Source of the DNA: Branchiostoma floridae
Taxonomy: Eukaryota > Chordata > Leptocardii > Amphioxiformes > Branchiostomatidae
Direction of reading: 5' to 3'
Assembly (NCBI RefSeq): GCF_000003815.2
Contig: NC_049991.1
Span: 21,232,112-21,296,111, forward strand
DNA: 64,000 bases
A program made the translations under genes and the position numbers. This document shows positions 11,588 to 22,694 of this stretch, one piece after another. Position 1 is the stretch's first letter. Each line of letters opens with the position of its first letter. The notes beneath the pieces are model-generated. The model made no database searches. It was not told the DNA's origin and worked only from the letters and a program-made list of their open reading frames with translations.

Positions 11588-11901
11588 GGTTGTGTTAAAG
11601 ATTGCGAAAAATTGCAGAGGAGTAGCCTTATCTAATTGTTTAAGTTACTGCTATTCGGCGTACCATTGCTTTTCACTGCAACGATTTGGCTAAATTCGAT
11701 ATGATATTAAACCATGTTAAGAACTTCAAGAATTCAAGATGTTATACTCTGCTGCACTGTCTGGTTGATTCCGTGATTGATTATCATACAGAGTTTATAC
11801 AAATCTGCATGCTTGGTTTTTCACTTCAGATGTGAGGAAATATCAGACAGCTGATGTGAAGTTCTCTTGTAGAAATCAGGACAAATAGATGATGTAGCAA
11901 A

Positions 11902-13131
11902 CCGGTGTGACAGCGATCTCGCCCCCCCAGCGTTTTCGCCCCCCTTTAGCGTTTTCGCCCCCCCCCCCCCCCAGAACATTACTAGTATTCCTCGGAGGGG
12001 TCTTAAGAGCAGCTGGTTACTACATATTAGGTGCGCTACCTGGTACTATACTGCACATGGGAGTAACATAGTTGGTGTGTTACCTGGTACCTATATGGCA
12101 CCTTATTACCGTAAGATGTCATACCTTGTTCGGTGCAAACACTACATTGAAAGGACATTTTTTTTGCAGCTGACATGGCAGAGGTGGCATAGAAAACAAT
12201 GCTATTGTTAACGTATAAATCAACACCGTCTATGGCACGGAATACGTCAGCTATATGTTTTCAATTTGTCACAGTATTTTCTTTCTTGTGAAGAAAACAT
12301 TTCCAAAGCACTAAGAAAAACACAATTGAATAATAGTTTCTCATTATAAACACTATCTACGCACAAGTTCATATACCTGTTGCTAAATGCTACAAAAAAC
12401 TGGTAAAGTACCAGTCTTAAGAAACACGGGTAAAACACCAGTTCCTGACTTGACTTATTTACCAGTTCCTAAATACTAGAAAAACAGTCATATTGGAGGT
12501 GAAGATATCCATAGGGTAGGTGCATATAACGTACTAGTTTCTAAATACTAGAAAAACAGTCATATTGAAGGTGAAGATACCCCTTGGCCAGGTGCATGCA
12601 CCAAAATGTGCATTATTCTAATGAATACCTTATTTGCATAATCAATAAAGACATGACATAGTTCTTTTGTGGTCAATTCATAATAGAGGCTTCATATTGG
12701 AGATATATAGGTTGCTTGAGGACAGGTGAATACAATGAAATATATCTCATGTCGAGACTCAGGTACATGCAATAAAGGGAATACAAGGGACCCAACCCTC
12801 CTTGTCTGAAACAAGTTCAACTATCTTATTGCCATGTACTTACGTTAATATTAATACTATGGATGGAGTTATGTATCAAACTCGTGTACTTATATCATTC
12901 TGAAACTGCATTGTGTGATTTATACCAATCAACTTCTAAAATATCATGTAAACCCGTTTTTTTGGGGGGGGGGGGCGAAATCGCTAAAGGGGGGCGAGGT
13001 AGGGGGGCGAGATCACTAACCGGGGAGGGCGAGATCGCTAGTGATTTCGCCCCGGGGGGGCGAGATCGCTAGTGATTTCGCTCCCGGGGGGGCGAGATCA
13101 CGGGGGGGGGGCGAGAACGCTGTCACACCGG
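11902..13131. mobile_element. 1.2-kb terminal-inverted-repeat element with C/G-run ends
   Basis: It starts ccggtgtgacagcgatctcg and ends cgctgtcacaccgg. Just inside each end are long C (left) or G (right) runs alternating with the motif gcgagatc-gctagtgatttcg. The interior has a duplicated block (ctagaaaaacagtcatattg at about 12477 and 12547). No transposase is encoded, so it is non-autonomous. Confidence 0.8.
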
Positions 13132-13139
13132 AATGAATA

Positions 13140-14440
13140 AAACTTGACTGGTTTTAGGGCTTGCATGATAATCTCTCTGACGTTTGTCAAAACTTAGATA
13201 TTTTGTAAGTGCCCGAAATGAGTATTTTGCCCATCAAACTACTGACAGAGGTGGGACTGTATCTGTAACGAACAGCAACCCTGTTTGATCCGGCTGCTCA
13301 GTGGCATTTCCTTTGACGTCGCAAGTATGACCTGAAACAGGAAGTCGGCAGAGGATTTCTTTAATCCATGGATAACCTGGACAGAACCTGAATGGACTCA
13401 GATACACAGAAGAGGTACAGGATTGAGGCTTGACCCTTGGGATGCGGAGGTTTTAATCCATCGACATCAGGTCTTTTAAGGTTAATCGGGACTGAACTTT
13501 AAGACGAAAGATGTCAACATCTCTTCTTCGGGTCGTATCTGTGAAAGCCGGAAGATGTCATCCATGAGCATCGAGGATCACGCAGAGTCCACGTGATGTG
13601 GCACCCAAAATCACGCACAGTTCACGTGATGTGGTAACCAATGAAACAGGCTGGTAGCTCCCGCACTTCACAGCCAATGGCACCTGTCTCTACACGGACA
13701 ATGCACACAAGCCTGTTTGAATTCTCTACTTCCCCTTTTTGATCATTGTTCTTTCTTTCTTTGATTTTATATCTGAAGCCGTTTTTGACCTTGCTGTGCG
13801 TATTGATTCATCTTCTGGTATGGTCTTTGTTTTGTTTTTGTTTTAAATGTAGTTTCTGTATTTAGGGGTTGGCAATTCAGAGGTACATGCTAGGTCCTTT
13901 CTTTATTTTATTTGTTTACTGTTTACTAATTGAAGACGAAATACTGAGGAATCTACAGAACTAATAAAAGAGCAAAGATATAGAAATCATCAGGAAGATG
14001 TCACTGCTGCTCAGAGCTCGGAAAATATTGATGTCGAGAACCAAGAATCTGCCAATCCGACCAGCATGAGTAACACGTTCTTCGTCACAGAGGTCGTGCC
14101 GGCCTAATCTTTCCCTCAGTAAAACCTGTTGAGGCGTGCCAGGCTTCACTGGTAAGTCGGATTCCGATGACCTGCTAAGCTATGGCAGGTTTAGCCGATT
14201 CTTCCAACAAGCTGGACACGAAGTGAAGAGAGTCTGCAGTGTCAAAGGTAAGCTTCTCCTGAAGACTGCGTCATCCCACCATCGCGAGTTTCCTGCTGTG
14301 ACTTGACACCCCCTCATTCACAAGGAAAAAGAAGACACGCGGCAGAAACCCCGCGGTTCAGAGAAGAAGATCTTAGCCAACCAACGTTAATAGTACCGCC
14401 ACGACCAGAGGGTGCCACTCGGACGGACTCACAGTTTCTC
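13140..14440. other. Upstream region of gene B
   Basis: No gene recognised. It includes duplicated short segments (cacgtgatgtgg at about 13590 and 13620). No clear TATA box is seen before the gene B ATG, unlike the other first exons. Confidence 0.5.
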
Positions 14441-14455
14441 CCGTAGCCGAGAACG

Positions 14456-14527
14456 ATGATGGCCCCTGCACTTCTGCTCGCCTTCCTGTTGGCTGAGAGT
14501 ACAGCTGGTCAGTTTGTTGTGACGGGG
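14456..14527 (+). CDS. Gene B exon 1: signal peptide and VVTG
   Basis: It encodes 24 residues (MMAPALLLAFLLAES...QFVVTG), then the donor GTGAGT. Two ATGs are in tandem; the first is chosen by default. Confidence 0.85.
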
Positions 14528-16398
14528 GTGAGTAGGTATAGTGTTGAGATGGTGCTCAGAGGAAAAGCGGATCCTGCAAAAATAACTCTGCAATAGACCT
14601 GAGTCAGCTTACAGATGTGCCGTATGTGGCAGAGACTGCCATTCTCGAGTGTTTATCCACAGCTGACGTTCTAGGCCTGATATCAATAAGATTTTACCAT
14701 GGTCAATATTGACCGAGGTAGGCCATATATGGTCACTTATTAGGCGTGTATTCTGTTTTGCTTTACTAGTACTTAACCTGTTACACAATCTTGACTAGGG
14801 ATGAATGTCAGGTTCTGAACACATCGTTTGCCTGGTTAATCGGTCTACCTCAAAAGCAAAACTCAGTCAGATATTGACAGATATCTGTCTTTGCGTATTT
14901 TACAAAAAAAAAGTGTTCTGTTACACCAGTTGTCAAAAGCAGATTCTAGAGCTATAAAGTTACTCTCATCATGTTTAAGGTATGCTATAGATCAATTTCT
15001 CCGATATCTGTAGATGCATGATAAATTTTATAATCATTGACTATTTTATACTGTACATGTATCATATTGTAATGTTTCTCGTGATGAGTTATCCATATGT
15101 TCGTCTGCATTTTTGTAGGGTCTGTCGCTACCAGCCCAAAGCTGCCTGGGCAGACTCATGTAATGACTTGTCTCATCGTCAATAAAGTCAAAGTTTGTTC
15201 CTGTTATCTTTGGGACCGCGTAGCGCAGTGGCAGTGTGTTCGGCTAGGTACCTAAAGGTCTCGGGTTCGAATCCGGCTGCCGTGCTACCGTCTTTACACG
15301 ACGTTCCTCACTTTACTCAGGTTAAGATGAGGCTTAGCTTCGGCTAGGGCCGTCCCTCGGATAGCTAGGACGTAAAATGGAGGTCCCGTGCCTGGGGAGA
15401 GCCATACGCAAGGCACGTTAAAGAACCTCCACACACGTGCGATGGTGTGGTGTGCGATGGTGCAAAATCCTTCCGTCTAGAATTGGTGATTCTCTACAAA
15501 TCACCCGGACACCGGGAAGAATATTAACATATCAGTCACTAATGGAGATCTGTATAACCAAATCAAACCAAACCAAACTCATCGTCAAAAAAGTCAAAGT
15601 TTGTTCCTGTTTTTTTGTTTTTTTTTTGCCCATTCTCCAGGCGTGTGAGTCTGACAGCGACTGTCAGACGTCGGGCCATGGCGGCTGCTGCGCCAGGTGG
15701 AACCCTAGCGCCTCCACTAATGTCTGCAAGGAGCTGGGGAACGAGGGAGACCTGTGTCACGTGGCTGCCAGCCAGCTGCCGTTCCCGTTCTCAGGGCGCA
15801 GACGGTTCTGGAGATGCCCGTGTGGAGAAGGTGGGTGACGGTCTTACTCCTGTCTTTAGATTGCATATTACATGAACATACATGAACATCTTAAAACAGC
15901 TTCTTCACAGTCGGTACGGTACATACCTCGTGAAGAAGATGTGCTGGTAGACTTCGAGAATTTTGGAGGTATGTACTGTACGAACGTACCTTTACAAAAC
16001 AGTCATTGATTTAAGAAAATTGTTGTAACTGTATGCATACGTTACTGATGACCTCTTCAACGATTCTTCACAGTCATGTTAGAAACCCCTTTCATTCAGA
16101 GGTCTCTCAAAGAATTTCAAAGATACATAATGAAATGTGTAAGTCAATCTGGATCAGGATCAAACTGTATGCGTTGCTTCCAGCAGAAAAAATATCATTT
16201 TAAGCTACCAAATTAGCTATTACCACGGTGCTATTGCAAATATACATTTTCACCGATTTCATGTCATAATGATTTTTTGGGGACGGATTGAGTAAACATT
16301 AGTTCCGCTCCAACAAACAAAGTTCCATCCCAAGACGGAAGGACGGGTCCTTTGTACTCTGAAGTTACAGTTTAACTCTGATCAAGGAAAACATCATT

Positions 16399-16433
<35 letters not shown>

Positions 16434-16673
16434 ATGATTGTGCATGTGTTTGTTGCTGATTTTGTTTTTGTATCATATTCCAATTACGTCATTAATCAAG
16501 ATTCACTCAGTTGCAATTTAGTCCCTAAACGGTCTCTCTGCGATCGCTGTCCGGACGTGTAGTTTTACACTAACACGAACGCAAGTTCCAACACATGCTC
16601 GTTTGTTCCCCCCTCCCCAGATATGGCATGTATCCCGGCAACCCCCGGGTCTATGGTTGGAGCCTGTGTGTGA
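14456..16673 (+). CDS. Gene B: compact prokineticin-like ten-cysteine protein, 3 exons
   Basis: Spliced model join(14456..14527, 15641..15830, 16621..16673), 104 aa. Exon 1 gives a signal peptide and QFVVTG; exon 2 begins ACESDSDC. The junction VVTGACESD is the closest in this cluster to the prokineticin AVITGA signature. Exon 2 contains cysteines 1-8 (ACESDSDC, GGCCARWNP, VC, LC, RCPC). Exon 3 completes GED-MAC and GAC, cysteines 9 and 10, followed almost at once by a TGA stop. All joins are in phase (G plus AT makes Asp). It has no long tail and so is closest in size to a vertebrate prokineticin. An AATAAA lies at 17101. Expected to be a secreted peptide ligand; the receptor is not known from this window. 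Confidence 0.88.
15172..15205 (+). repeat. Left target-site duplication of the SINE
   Basis: It begins ctcatcgtcaataaagtc and matches 15578-15611 except for one t/a difference. Confidence 0.9.
15206..15577 (+). mobile_element. tRNA-derived SINE in intron 1 of gene B
   Basis: A tRNA-like head (gggaccgcgtagcgcagtgg, then gggttcgaatccgg) supplies RNA polymerase III A and B boxes. A body follows (cctcactttactcagg ... ggacgtaaaatggaggtccc ... ggcacgttaaagaacc) and a tail of aaccaaatcaaacc. It is flanked by 34-bp direct repeats at 15172-15205 and 15578-15611 that differ at one base, which is a target-site duplication and shows retroposition. Confidence 0.9.
15578..15611 (+). repeat. Right target-site duplication of the SINE
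   Basis: It begins ctcatcgtcaaaaaagtc. It ends about 30 bases before the gene B exon 2 acceptor, so the insertion landed close to the branch-point region. Confidence 0.9.
15641..15830 (+). CDS. Gene B exon 2: cysteines 1-8
   Basis: It follows a strong polypyrimidine tract and TCTCCAG, and ends GAAG before GTGGGT. It encodes ACESDSDC, GGCCARWNP, CKELGNEGDLCH, PFPFSGRRRFWRCPC. Cysteines 7 and 8 are in this exon, whereas in A and E they are in the last exon. Confidence 0.88.
16403..16433. repeat. (TG)n microsatellite
   Basis: A run of tg units in intron 2 of gene B. Confidence 0.95.
16621..16673 (+). CDS. Gene B exon 3: cysteines 9-10 and stop
   Basis: A CCCTCCCCAG acceptor precedes a 53-base coding segment reading MACIPATPGSMVGACV then TGA. 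It is too short for ordinary open-frame scans. It is supported by the correct phase and by supplying exactly the two missing cysteines. Confidence 0.82.
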
Positions 16674-17100
16674 CGTCATGGCGGCCATGACAGTACCGCG
16701 GGTCACGTGATTGAAGAGCGATGTGGGAATGGTTTCTTCGTTTCTGTAAAAACTCAGACGGTTCAATGATGTGCTGTTTACAATGAATGAAAGCATGGTG
16801 CAAATAGTTCATTAAAGATTGAGACTATAATTTAAGTCGGCACAATTCAAAAGTAGGGCGACTGGCAAAGATGTTCGCCTACAGTTTTGTATGTACACGG
16901 CAATGTGGAATCCTAGATTTGGGGCTGGCGTTACAACAATAGAGTTGAGATGTATTCAGGCTTCAGTCTGTGGTGCACAAGTCCAGCTGCACTACCGCGC
17001 TGGCGCGGACTCACCCCTACCGAAGCTGGGGGCAGAACGGGAGACTCTCTGTCTGCAGACGTTCGTCGTTCGTCAAAAATGTCGGTTTCTTAAACTCTGG

Positions 17101-17106
17101 AATAAA
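17101..17106 (+). terminator. Possible polyadenylation signal of gene B
   Basis: AATAAA about 430 bases after the gene B stop codon. No other close candidate was noticed. Confidence 0.4.
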
Positions 17107-17109
17107 GGA

Positions 17110-18240
17110 TATCTGGATATTGAACAGTGACTCGTGTCATTCGTGTCCAGATTTTATGTTAGATAACACCACTGATAACATTGAAAGCATGCGGGTTTAA
17201 AAGATTAAAGTCAACAAGTAATGTTTTGCATGTTTCGTTAATACTTCTTGTCTTCTGACACCAAATATTCTCTTTGTCGTAGATTGCTTTTGTTTATCTT
17301 CTGTAATGGAGGGAGTAAGAGACTTGATGACACTTGTATTTCCTTTTTGTCAAAATATAGATCTCACAAATCATGCTTGAATAGAGGGGATAAATACATA
17401 AACTTTCACTCGTAAAGTTCTTCTGCATTCGGTAGAAACGATTCTAGATATTGAACTGTGATCCCCAACGAAAAAAAAATGGACTAACCCAAAATTTCAC
17501 CAGAGGCGGGGGGCATCATAGACTTTCTTCCACTTATCATCCACTGCTCAGCGAGTCACCTGTTCTAAAAGCACAACGTCACAGAAGCAGTGGTTTGCTC
17601 GCTCAGTGACGAAGAGTGGAGTTGTTCAGCCGTACATCTGTGTTTGTACATTAGTGTGTGCGTGCACGTGTTGGTAATTACATGTCAACTGTGAGACGTT
17701 GTCGTGATTTGCGGATAATACTGTAGGATTTACTCACTCAGTCAGCCAGAACCGACGGAAACAAAGCTGGGAATAGGACACTTTCAGCCGGACGACCTTA
17801 TGTTGAATGCCAGAAAAGTTATTTTGTTATTCAGCGGAGCCTTTCCCTTATTCCGTCTGATGCTTCGTGAATGAAGTCTTGTTTGGGGCTTTTCTTTCTG
17901 TAGTTCTACGTGGATTCAGCCCATGTTCACTAGACTACTCAGAATTCCATCTTACGTACTGAAAGCCAACGGATCTGTTTGACACTGGGGGCTTCCGTGT
18001 ACTTACAGAGAATCACATGTGCAGCGAATTTTAAATAAACTTCTCATACGTTTGGCTTTGCAAGGAAGTGTTGCTCTAATCAATGAATCCGACAGAGGGC
18101 GCTCACTCGCGGTATTGTGTGCCTTTTACTCAGCTGATCGTCTGACGTTCACCATAATCATTATGTAAATATCACCAAAATTGCTGACTATGTAGTCCTG
18201 GAACACATTAAGACAAAATCGTGTGCTGATAGTCATTGAG
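17110..18240. other. Convergent spacer between genes B and C
   Basis: Sequence between the 3' ends of two convergent genes. It probably includes untranslated sequence of gene C near 18242-18686. No other gene recognised. Confidence 0.5.
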
Positions 18241-18241
18241 T

Positions 18242-18247
18242 TTTATT
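18242..18247 (-). terminator. Possible polyadenylation signal of gene C
   Basis: AATAAA on the minus strand about 440 bases beyond the gene C stop codon. Confidence 0.4.
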
Positions 18248-18686
18248 AACATCTTGTATTTCACTGCAAACCGGGCTAAACTTTATCCTTAAGCCTGCCA
18301 TATCACGGTCGCCTTGTCATATGTTGACAACGAACCTTTCATTCATTCTGTATATCTGAAGCAGGCTTCGTGAAGACAACAGCCTTAAAACCTTTCACCC
18401 AGAAAAAATAGAAACAGACACTTTAAACGTAGCTCCATGAATATATATAGAATTTTCAATATCTATATACATATTTCTGCATGTCGTTTGCTGATTGTTT
18501 ATCATTGAAATACTTTTCCTGACAGCAGCTTCTGCAGATTATATCAAATCTATGATCATCTGCAACTTTGGAGTCCTTCAGTTCTTTGGTATTACTCTTA
18601 ACACGCCTTGATGTCACCTGTTGAGTGGTTCACCTGGCGGTTAGTCGTCAGGGTCGTTCTGTCCGGATCTTACGTCACGAGGGTGG

Positions 18687-18932
18687 CTATGCGCATGTGC
18701 CAAGTTTCGCCCCGGGGTGGTTGGGCACGCAGACCATCTCGCCCGCGCATGCGCACCGCCAAAACTTGCGCGCCCCTTCCCACGGGTAGGGCACGATGTT
18801 GGACGCCACGTGACACAGCTCGCCTTCCTGGCCCGGCGGCTTGCACACTCTCATAGCCGAGTTCGGGTTGAAGGGGGCGCAGCAGAAACCGTCTCCACGG
18901 GACTCCAGACACTCCGTATCACCTGCACACAC
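18687..18932 (-). CDS. Gene C exon 2: complete ten-cysteine domain
   Basis: It follows a CCCACAG acceptor and begins GTGTGTGCAGGTGATACG, encoding VCAGDTEC. It continues 82 codons, including stop, through CKPPGQEGELCHVAS and FWRCACAGEMVC. All ten cysteines are present. Confidence 0.87.
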   Translation of the reverse strand: MCAGDTECLESRGDGFCCAPFNPNSAMRVCKPPGQEGELCHVASNIVPYPWEGARKFWRCACAGEMVCVPNHPGAKLGTCA

Positions 18933-21768
18933 CTGTGGGACGGGACAGGTAACGTTAGGACGGGACATGTAGCGTTAGAACGGGACAGGTAACGTTAGAA
19001 CGGGGCATGTAATGTAAGAACGGCTTTGAGTTGAACGGGACGCATCAGAAACCATCTCCACGGGACTCTAGACACTCCGTATCACCTGCACACACCTGTG
19101 GGACGGGACAGGTAGCGTTAGAACGGGACAGGCAACGTTAGAACGGGACAGGTAACGTTAGAATGGGACAGGTAACGTTAGAACGGGGCATGTAACGTTA
19201 GAACGGCTTTGAGTTAAAAAGGAAGCAGCAGAAACCATCTCCACGGGACTCTAGACACTCCGTATCACCTGCACACACCTGAGGGATGGAACAGGTAACG
19301 TTAGAACGGGACAGGTAACGTTAGAACGGGACAGGTAACGTTAGAACGGGACAGGTAACGTTAGAACGGGACAGGTAACGTTAGAACGGGACAGGTAACG
19401 TTAAACTCTCATGGAGGAGTTCGTGTTGAAGGGGGCGCAGCAGAAACCGTCTCCACGGGACTCCAGACACTCCGTATCACCTGCACACACCTGAGGGACG
19501 GGACAGGTAACGTTAGAACGGGACAGGTAACGTTAGAACGGGACACGTAACGTTAGAACGGCTTGCACACTCTCATAGCGGAGTTCGGGATGAAGGGGGC
19601 GCAGCAGAAACCGTCTCCACGGGACTCCAGACACTCCGTATCACCTGCACACACCTGAGGGACGGGACAGGTAACGTTAGAACGGGACAGGCAACGTTAG
19701 AACGGGACAGGCAACGTTAAACTCTCATGGCGGAGTACGGGTTGAAGGGGGCGCAGCAGAAACCGTCTCCACGGGACTCCAGGCACTCCGTATCACCTGC
19801 ACACACCTGAGGGAACGGGACAGGTAACGTTAGAACGGGACAGGTAACGTTAGAACGGGACAGGTAACGTTAGAACGGCTTTGAGTTGAACGGGACGCAG
19901 CAGAAACCATCTCCACGGGACTCCAGGCACTCCGTATCACCTGCACACACCTGTTAGAACGGGACAGGTAACGTTAGAACGGGACAGGTAGCGTTAGAAC
20001 GGGGCATGTAACGTTAGAACGGGACAGGTAACGTTAGAACGGGACAGGTAGGGTTAGAACGGGACAGGTAACGTTAGAACGGGGCATGTAATGTAAGAAC
20101 GGGGCATGTAATGTAAGAACGGCTTTGAGTTGAACGGGACGCAGCAGAAACCGTCTCCACGGGACTCTAGACACTCCGTATCACCTGCACACACCTGTGG
20201 GAACGGGACAGGTAACGTTAGAACGGGACAGGTAGCGTTAGAACGGGACAGGTAACGTTAGAACGGGGCATGTAACGTTAGAACGGGACAGGTAACGTTA
20301 GAACGGGACAGGTAGCGTTAGAACGGGGCAGGTAACGTTAGAACGGGGCATGTAACGTTAGAACGGCTTTGAGTTGAACGGGACGCAGCAGAAACCATCT
20401 CCACGGGACTCTAGACACTCCGTATCACCTGCACACACCTGGGTTATGGAACCAAAAACACTTTTTCGGTCGTAAGCTTCACCTAAACCCAAAAATGTAA
20501 ACACGTAACTCATCTAGACTTGAATACCCCACACACTCGTACGTGACCACTCCCATACATCAAATTTCAAAGAATCGCAGCAAACTCGTATTTGCAACCT
20601 CTAAACCGCATTGTCAGAAACAATTTTGCTGATGACTACGATGTTAAAAGAGGAACGTAACCGGTCAACCCTTTTTTTGCTTTTAAGAGTTTGCTTGTTT
20701 TAAAGACTGTTGAGATGGTCTATCTAACAATAGGGGACATTTCCATGTAATACCTTTAAAGAAAAATGGCCAAAATGAACTTCATGGGCATAGCCATTGG
20801 CAGTTGGTTCATCTGTTGCTTCAACAGCTGCCTGAACCGCAAAGAACTGCTCAAAGCAACTCGCCACGCTAAACAGTTGCGTTAGTTCAGGAATCTGGTG
20901 TGGAGCAGTGCTGTGGAGTAACTTGGGTCGCCGCACTTCTTATACCCCTGTCACATTACCAACGATCTTCGGGCGTATCGATGGAAGATCGGCCATATTT
21001 AAGATCGACAGAGGGTTGCGCGTATTTTTCACCTGAAAACCGTCCCTGTCACATAAAAGCCATAATTTGTACCTTGTACAATAAATCTATTATTATAAGC
21101 GAGGCTCGGGTGATTGCCGCAGAATCTTCGTCTGATCGATTTTCCCCAAAAGTGACAGGGGTAACAATAATTTATAAATTATAGCGTATTTTTATTTGAT
21201 GCACCAGTGCTGCCAGCTGTGACTTCAAAAAACATGTAAAATTATCGGCATCGGGACCAGTAAACGTTAGAGACAAAGTTACTAACTTAACAGAATCATG
21301 AAAGACAAAGATAAACTTGAAAGGGTACAGAACCAAGCTGCCCGATTCTATACAAACAACTATAGCAGGGATTCTAGTGTTACCAAAATGAAAACAGATC
21401 TGCAGTGGACATCACTTGATGACAGAAGGAAAATGTCCAGACTTTGCATGACCAATAAACTGGTGGGCGTACCAACTGATAAGTATCTAATACCAGCTCA
21501 AGAAGAACAAGAAACAGCCATGACTTCAAGTACCAGTTACCAACCTAGGATTGATGTGTTCACAAATTCGTATTTTCCCAGAACTATCATAGAGTGGAAT
21601 TTGTTATCACCAAGCACAGTAGGGGCATCTTTTCAGGATAGTTTTAAAGAACGCTTGTAGATAGATGTGCATCTGACTTACCCCAGTCACAACCATGGCC
21701 CTGCAGATCTGTTCCTGGCTGAACATCGCACATGCAGTCATGAGAAGGAAGACTCGAACTGACGCCAT
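18687..21768 (-). CDS. Gene C: prokineticin-like ten-cysteine protein, 2 exons
   Basis: Spliced model join(21682..21768, 18687..18932) on the minus strand, 110 aa. Exon 1 encodes a signal peptide ending CRA and then MVVTG. Exon 2 holds the whole ten-cysteine domain: VCAGDTEC, FCCAPFNP, VC, LC, FWRCAC, VC and a final TCA before TAG. The junction MVVTG-VCAGD replaces the Ala before the first cysteine with Val. The domain has the same GxEGxxCH block and aromatic FWRCxC segment as the others. There is no intron inside the domain, unlike A, B and E. Intron 1 is about 2.7 kb and is largely an array of copied exon 2 starts. Likely a secreted receptor ligand, by family. Confidence 0.86.
18933..20445 (-). 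repeat. Exon-edge minisatellite array in intron 1 of gene C
   Basis: A compound array. The small unit is about 20 bp (gaacgggacaggtaacgtta) and occurs dozens of times. Interspersed are eight extra copies of the exon 2 start (plus-strand cactccgtatcacctgcac at about 19072, 19258, 19469, 19633, 19788, 19930, 20172 and 20420). Each copy is 55-95 bases and keeps the splice acceptor (AG before GTGTGTGCAGG). The copied frames run through CLESRGDGFCC and then diverge or stop. None has a donor, so they would act only as decoy acceptors or truncating exons. Confidence 0.92.
20943..21163. mobile_element. MITE with TACCCCTGTCAC ends
   Basis: Terminal inverted repeats tacccctgtcacat and agtgacaggggta. 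A close copy lies at 36433-36664, sharing atcttcgggcgt, gatggaagatcggccatat and ttgccgcagaatc. Non-coding. Confidence 0.85.
21298..21660 (+). mobile_element. 3' fragment of a CR1/L2-like LINE reverse transcriptase ORF
   Basis: An open 120-codon segment carries the characteristic C-terminus of LINE ORF2: LERVQNQAARF, then NYSRDSSV, DLQW.SLDDRRK.SRLCM, a DKYL segment, and SYFPRTIIEWN before a short end FKERL and TAG. The catalytic reverse transcriptase and endonuclease parts are missing, so it is a 5'-truncated copy. It lies antisense in intron 1 of gene C, ending 22 bases from the exon 1 splice donor. The clade is not certain. Confidence 0.8.
21682..21768 (-). CDS. Gene C exon 1: signal peptide and MVVTG
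   Basis: 29 codons (MASVRVFLLMTACAMFSQ...RAMVVTG) then the donor GTAAGT. It has the same length and phase as exon 1 of gene A and exon D. A TATA box lies 54 bases upstream. Confidence 0.86.
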
Positions 21769-21821
21769 TGTATTTCTCAGTCTGTGAAGAAGCGTTGGGT
21801 CTCTACCGACTGGTGTCCGGC

Positions 21822-21829
21822 CTTTTATA
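21822..21829 (-). promoter_or_regulatory. TATA box of gene C
   Basis: TATAAAAG followed by G on the minus strand, 54 bases before the ATG. It is the best TATA match among these genes. Confidence 0.65.
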
Positions 21830-21899
21830 TCTTTGACTTCACTACATTTATATTTCACTCCATCTTATCGTATCGTAATTGGAAGAGTTCATTCTCAAA

Positions 21900-22690
21900 G
21901 GGTAAGGGGGGTAATCCAATTTTGAGAGTTGAGCTAATTATGTTATAGTCCATTTTTTTTGTGTTGGAAAGTTGAACTGATACAACTTAACCAGAGGTGC
22001 CGCTGGAAGAGTTAATTCTTACAGAGAATGACTTCTTTTTATTCGATTTAGGAAAAGTGTAATGTTTTTATAGGGAGCAAATTGGAGTGAAATATGCTTC
22101 GTTTGCTCATTAATGTTGCTTTTCTATTGACGTAATGTTTTGTCCCAGTAGGCAAGCAACAGAAGAGAAACAGTTCCTAGAATCGCGTGGGATAAGCGCA
22201 TCCTTTTACCGTCAATCAACGCAAATCTCCTCCATCGACGCGGTCGGAAGGCCAGAGTCCTGCGCACGGGAGGGCAGCGGAGTTAATCCCCCATCATGGC
22301 GGCAAGGTTTCAAGTTTCACGGTAATTATCGGACTCATCTGTCCTGCCGTACCCGTGGTGGTGCGAAATGGGTTTGTCCTTTTCTCTCCGTAAAGGTCTG
22401 TAGTAGGACCTGCGGCGGGTGGGGAGAAGACAGGAGGCACTAACGTCTTAACGTGTCGCAACTGTCAATCTTAGGTGGACGAGGCAACACGAGAAATGTT
22501 AAAGCTGACGCAGACGGAATCATTTGTTAATAACTGTTATATATTATTACTAAGAAACGTTTTGTAGACATGCTTAAAAGTCTCGTAAGGTGATGTAATT
22601 ATACGGTGGGGGCGGAGTACTGAGTTGATTCTCGTATTGTGCAACAGGTTATAAGATAGTTTGATCTGAAGAAATCAAATTGAAAAAAAA
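21900..22690. other. Upstream region of gene C, no further gene seen
   Basis: It contains a 102-codon open frame (22135-22443) with no recognised domain and no splice context, not called as a gene. Confidence 0.45.
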
Positions 22691-22694
22691 TAAA

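Noticed and set aside
15214-15290. Possible tRNA gene
   Set aside because: The A and B boxes belong to the head of a SINE with a body, tail and target duplication; no complete cloverleaf was traced.
18933-20445. Regular spaced repeats that might suggest a CRISPR array
   Set aside because: The units are copies of a neighbouring exon edge plus a minisatellite, spacers are themselves repeated, and the context is eukaryotic.
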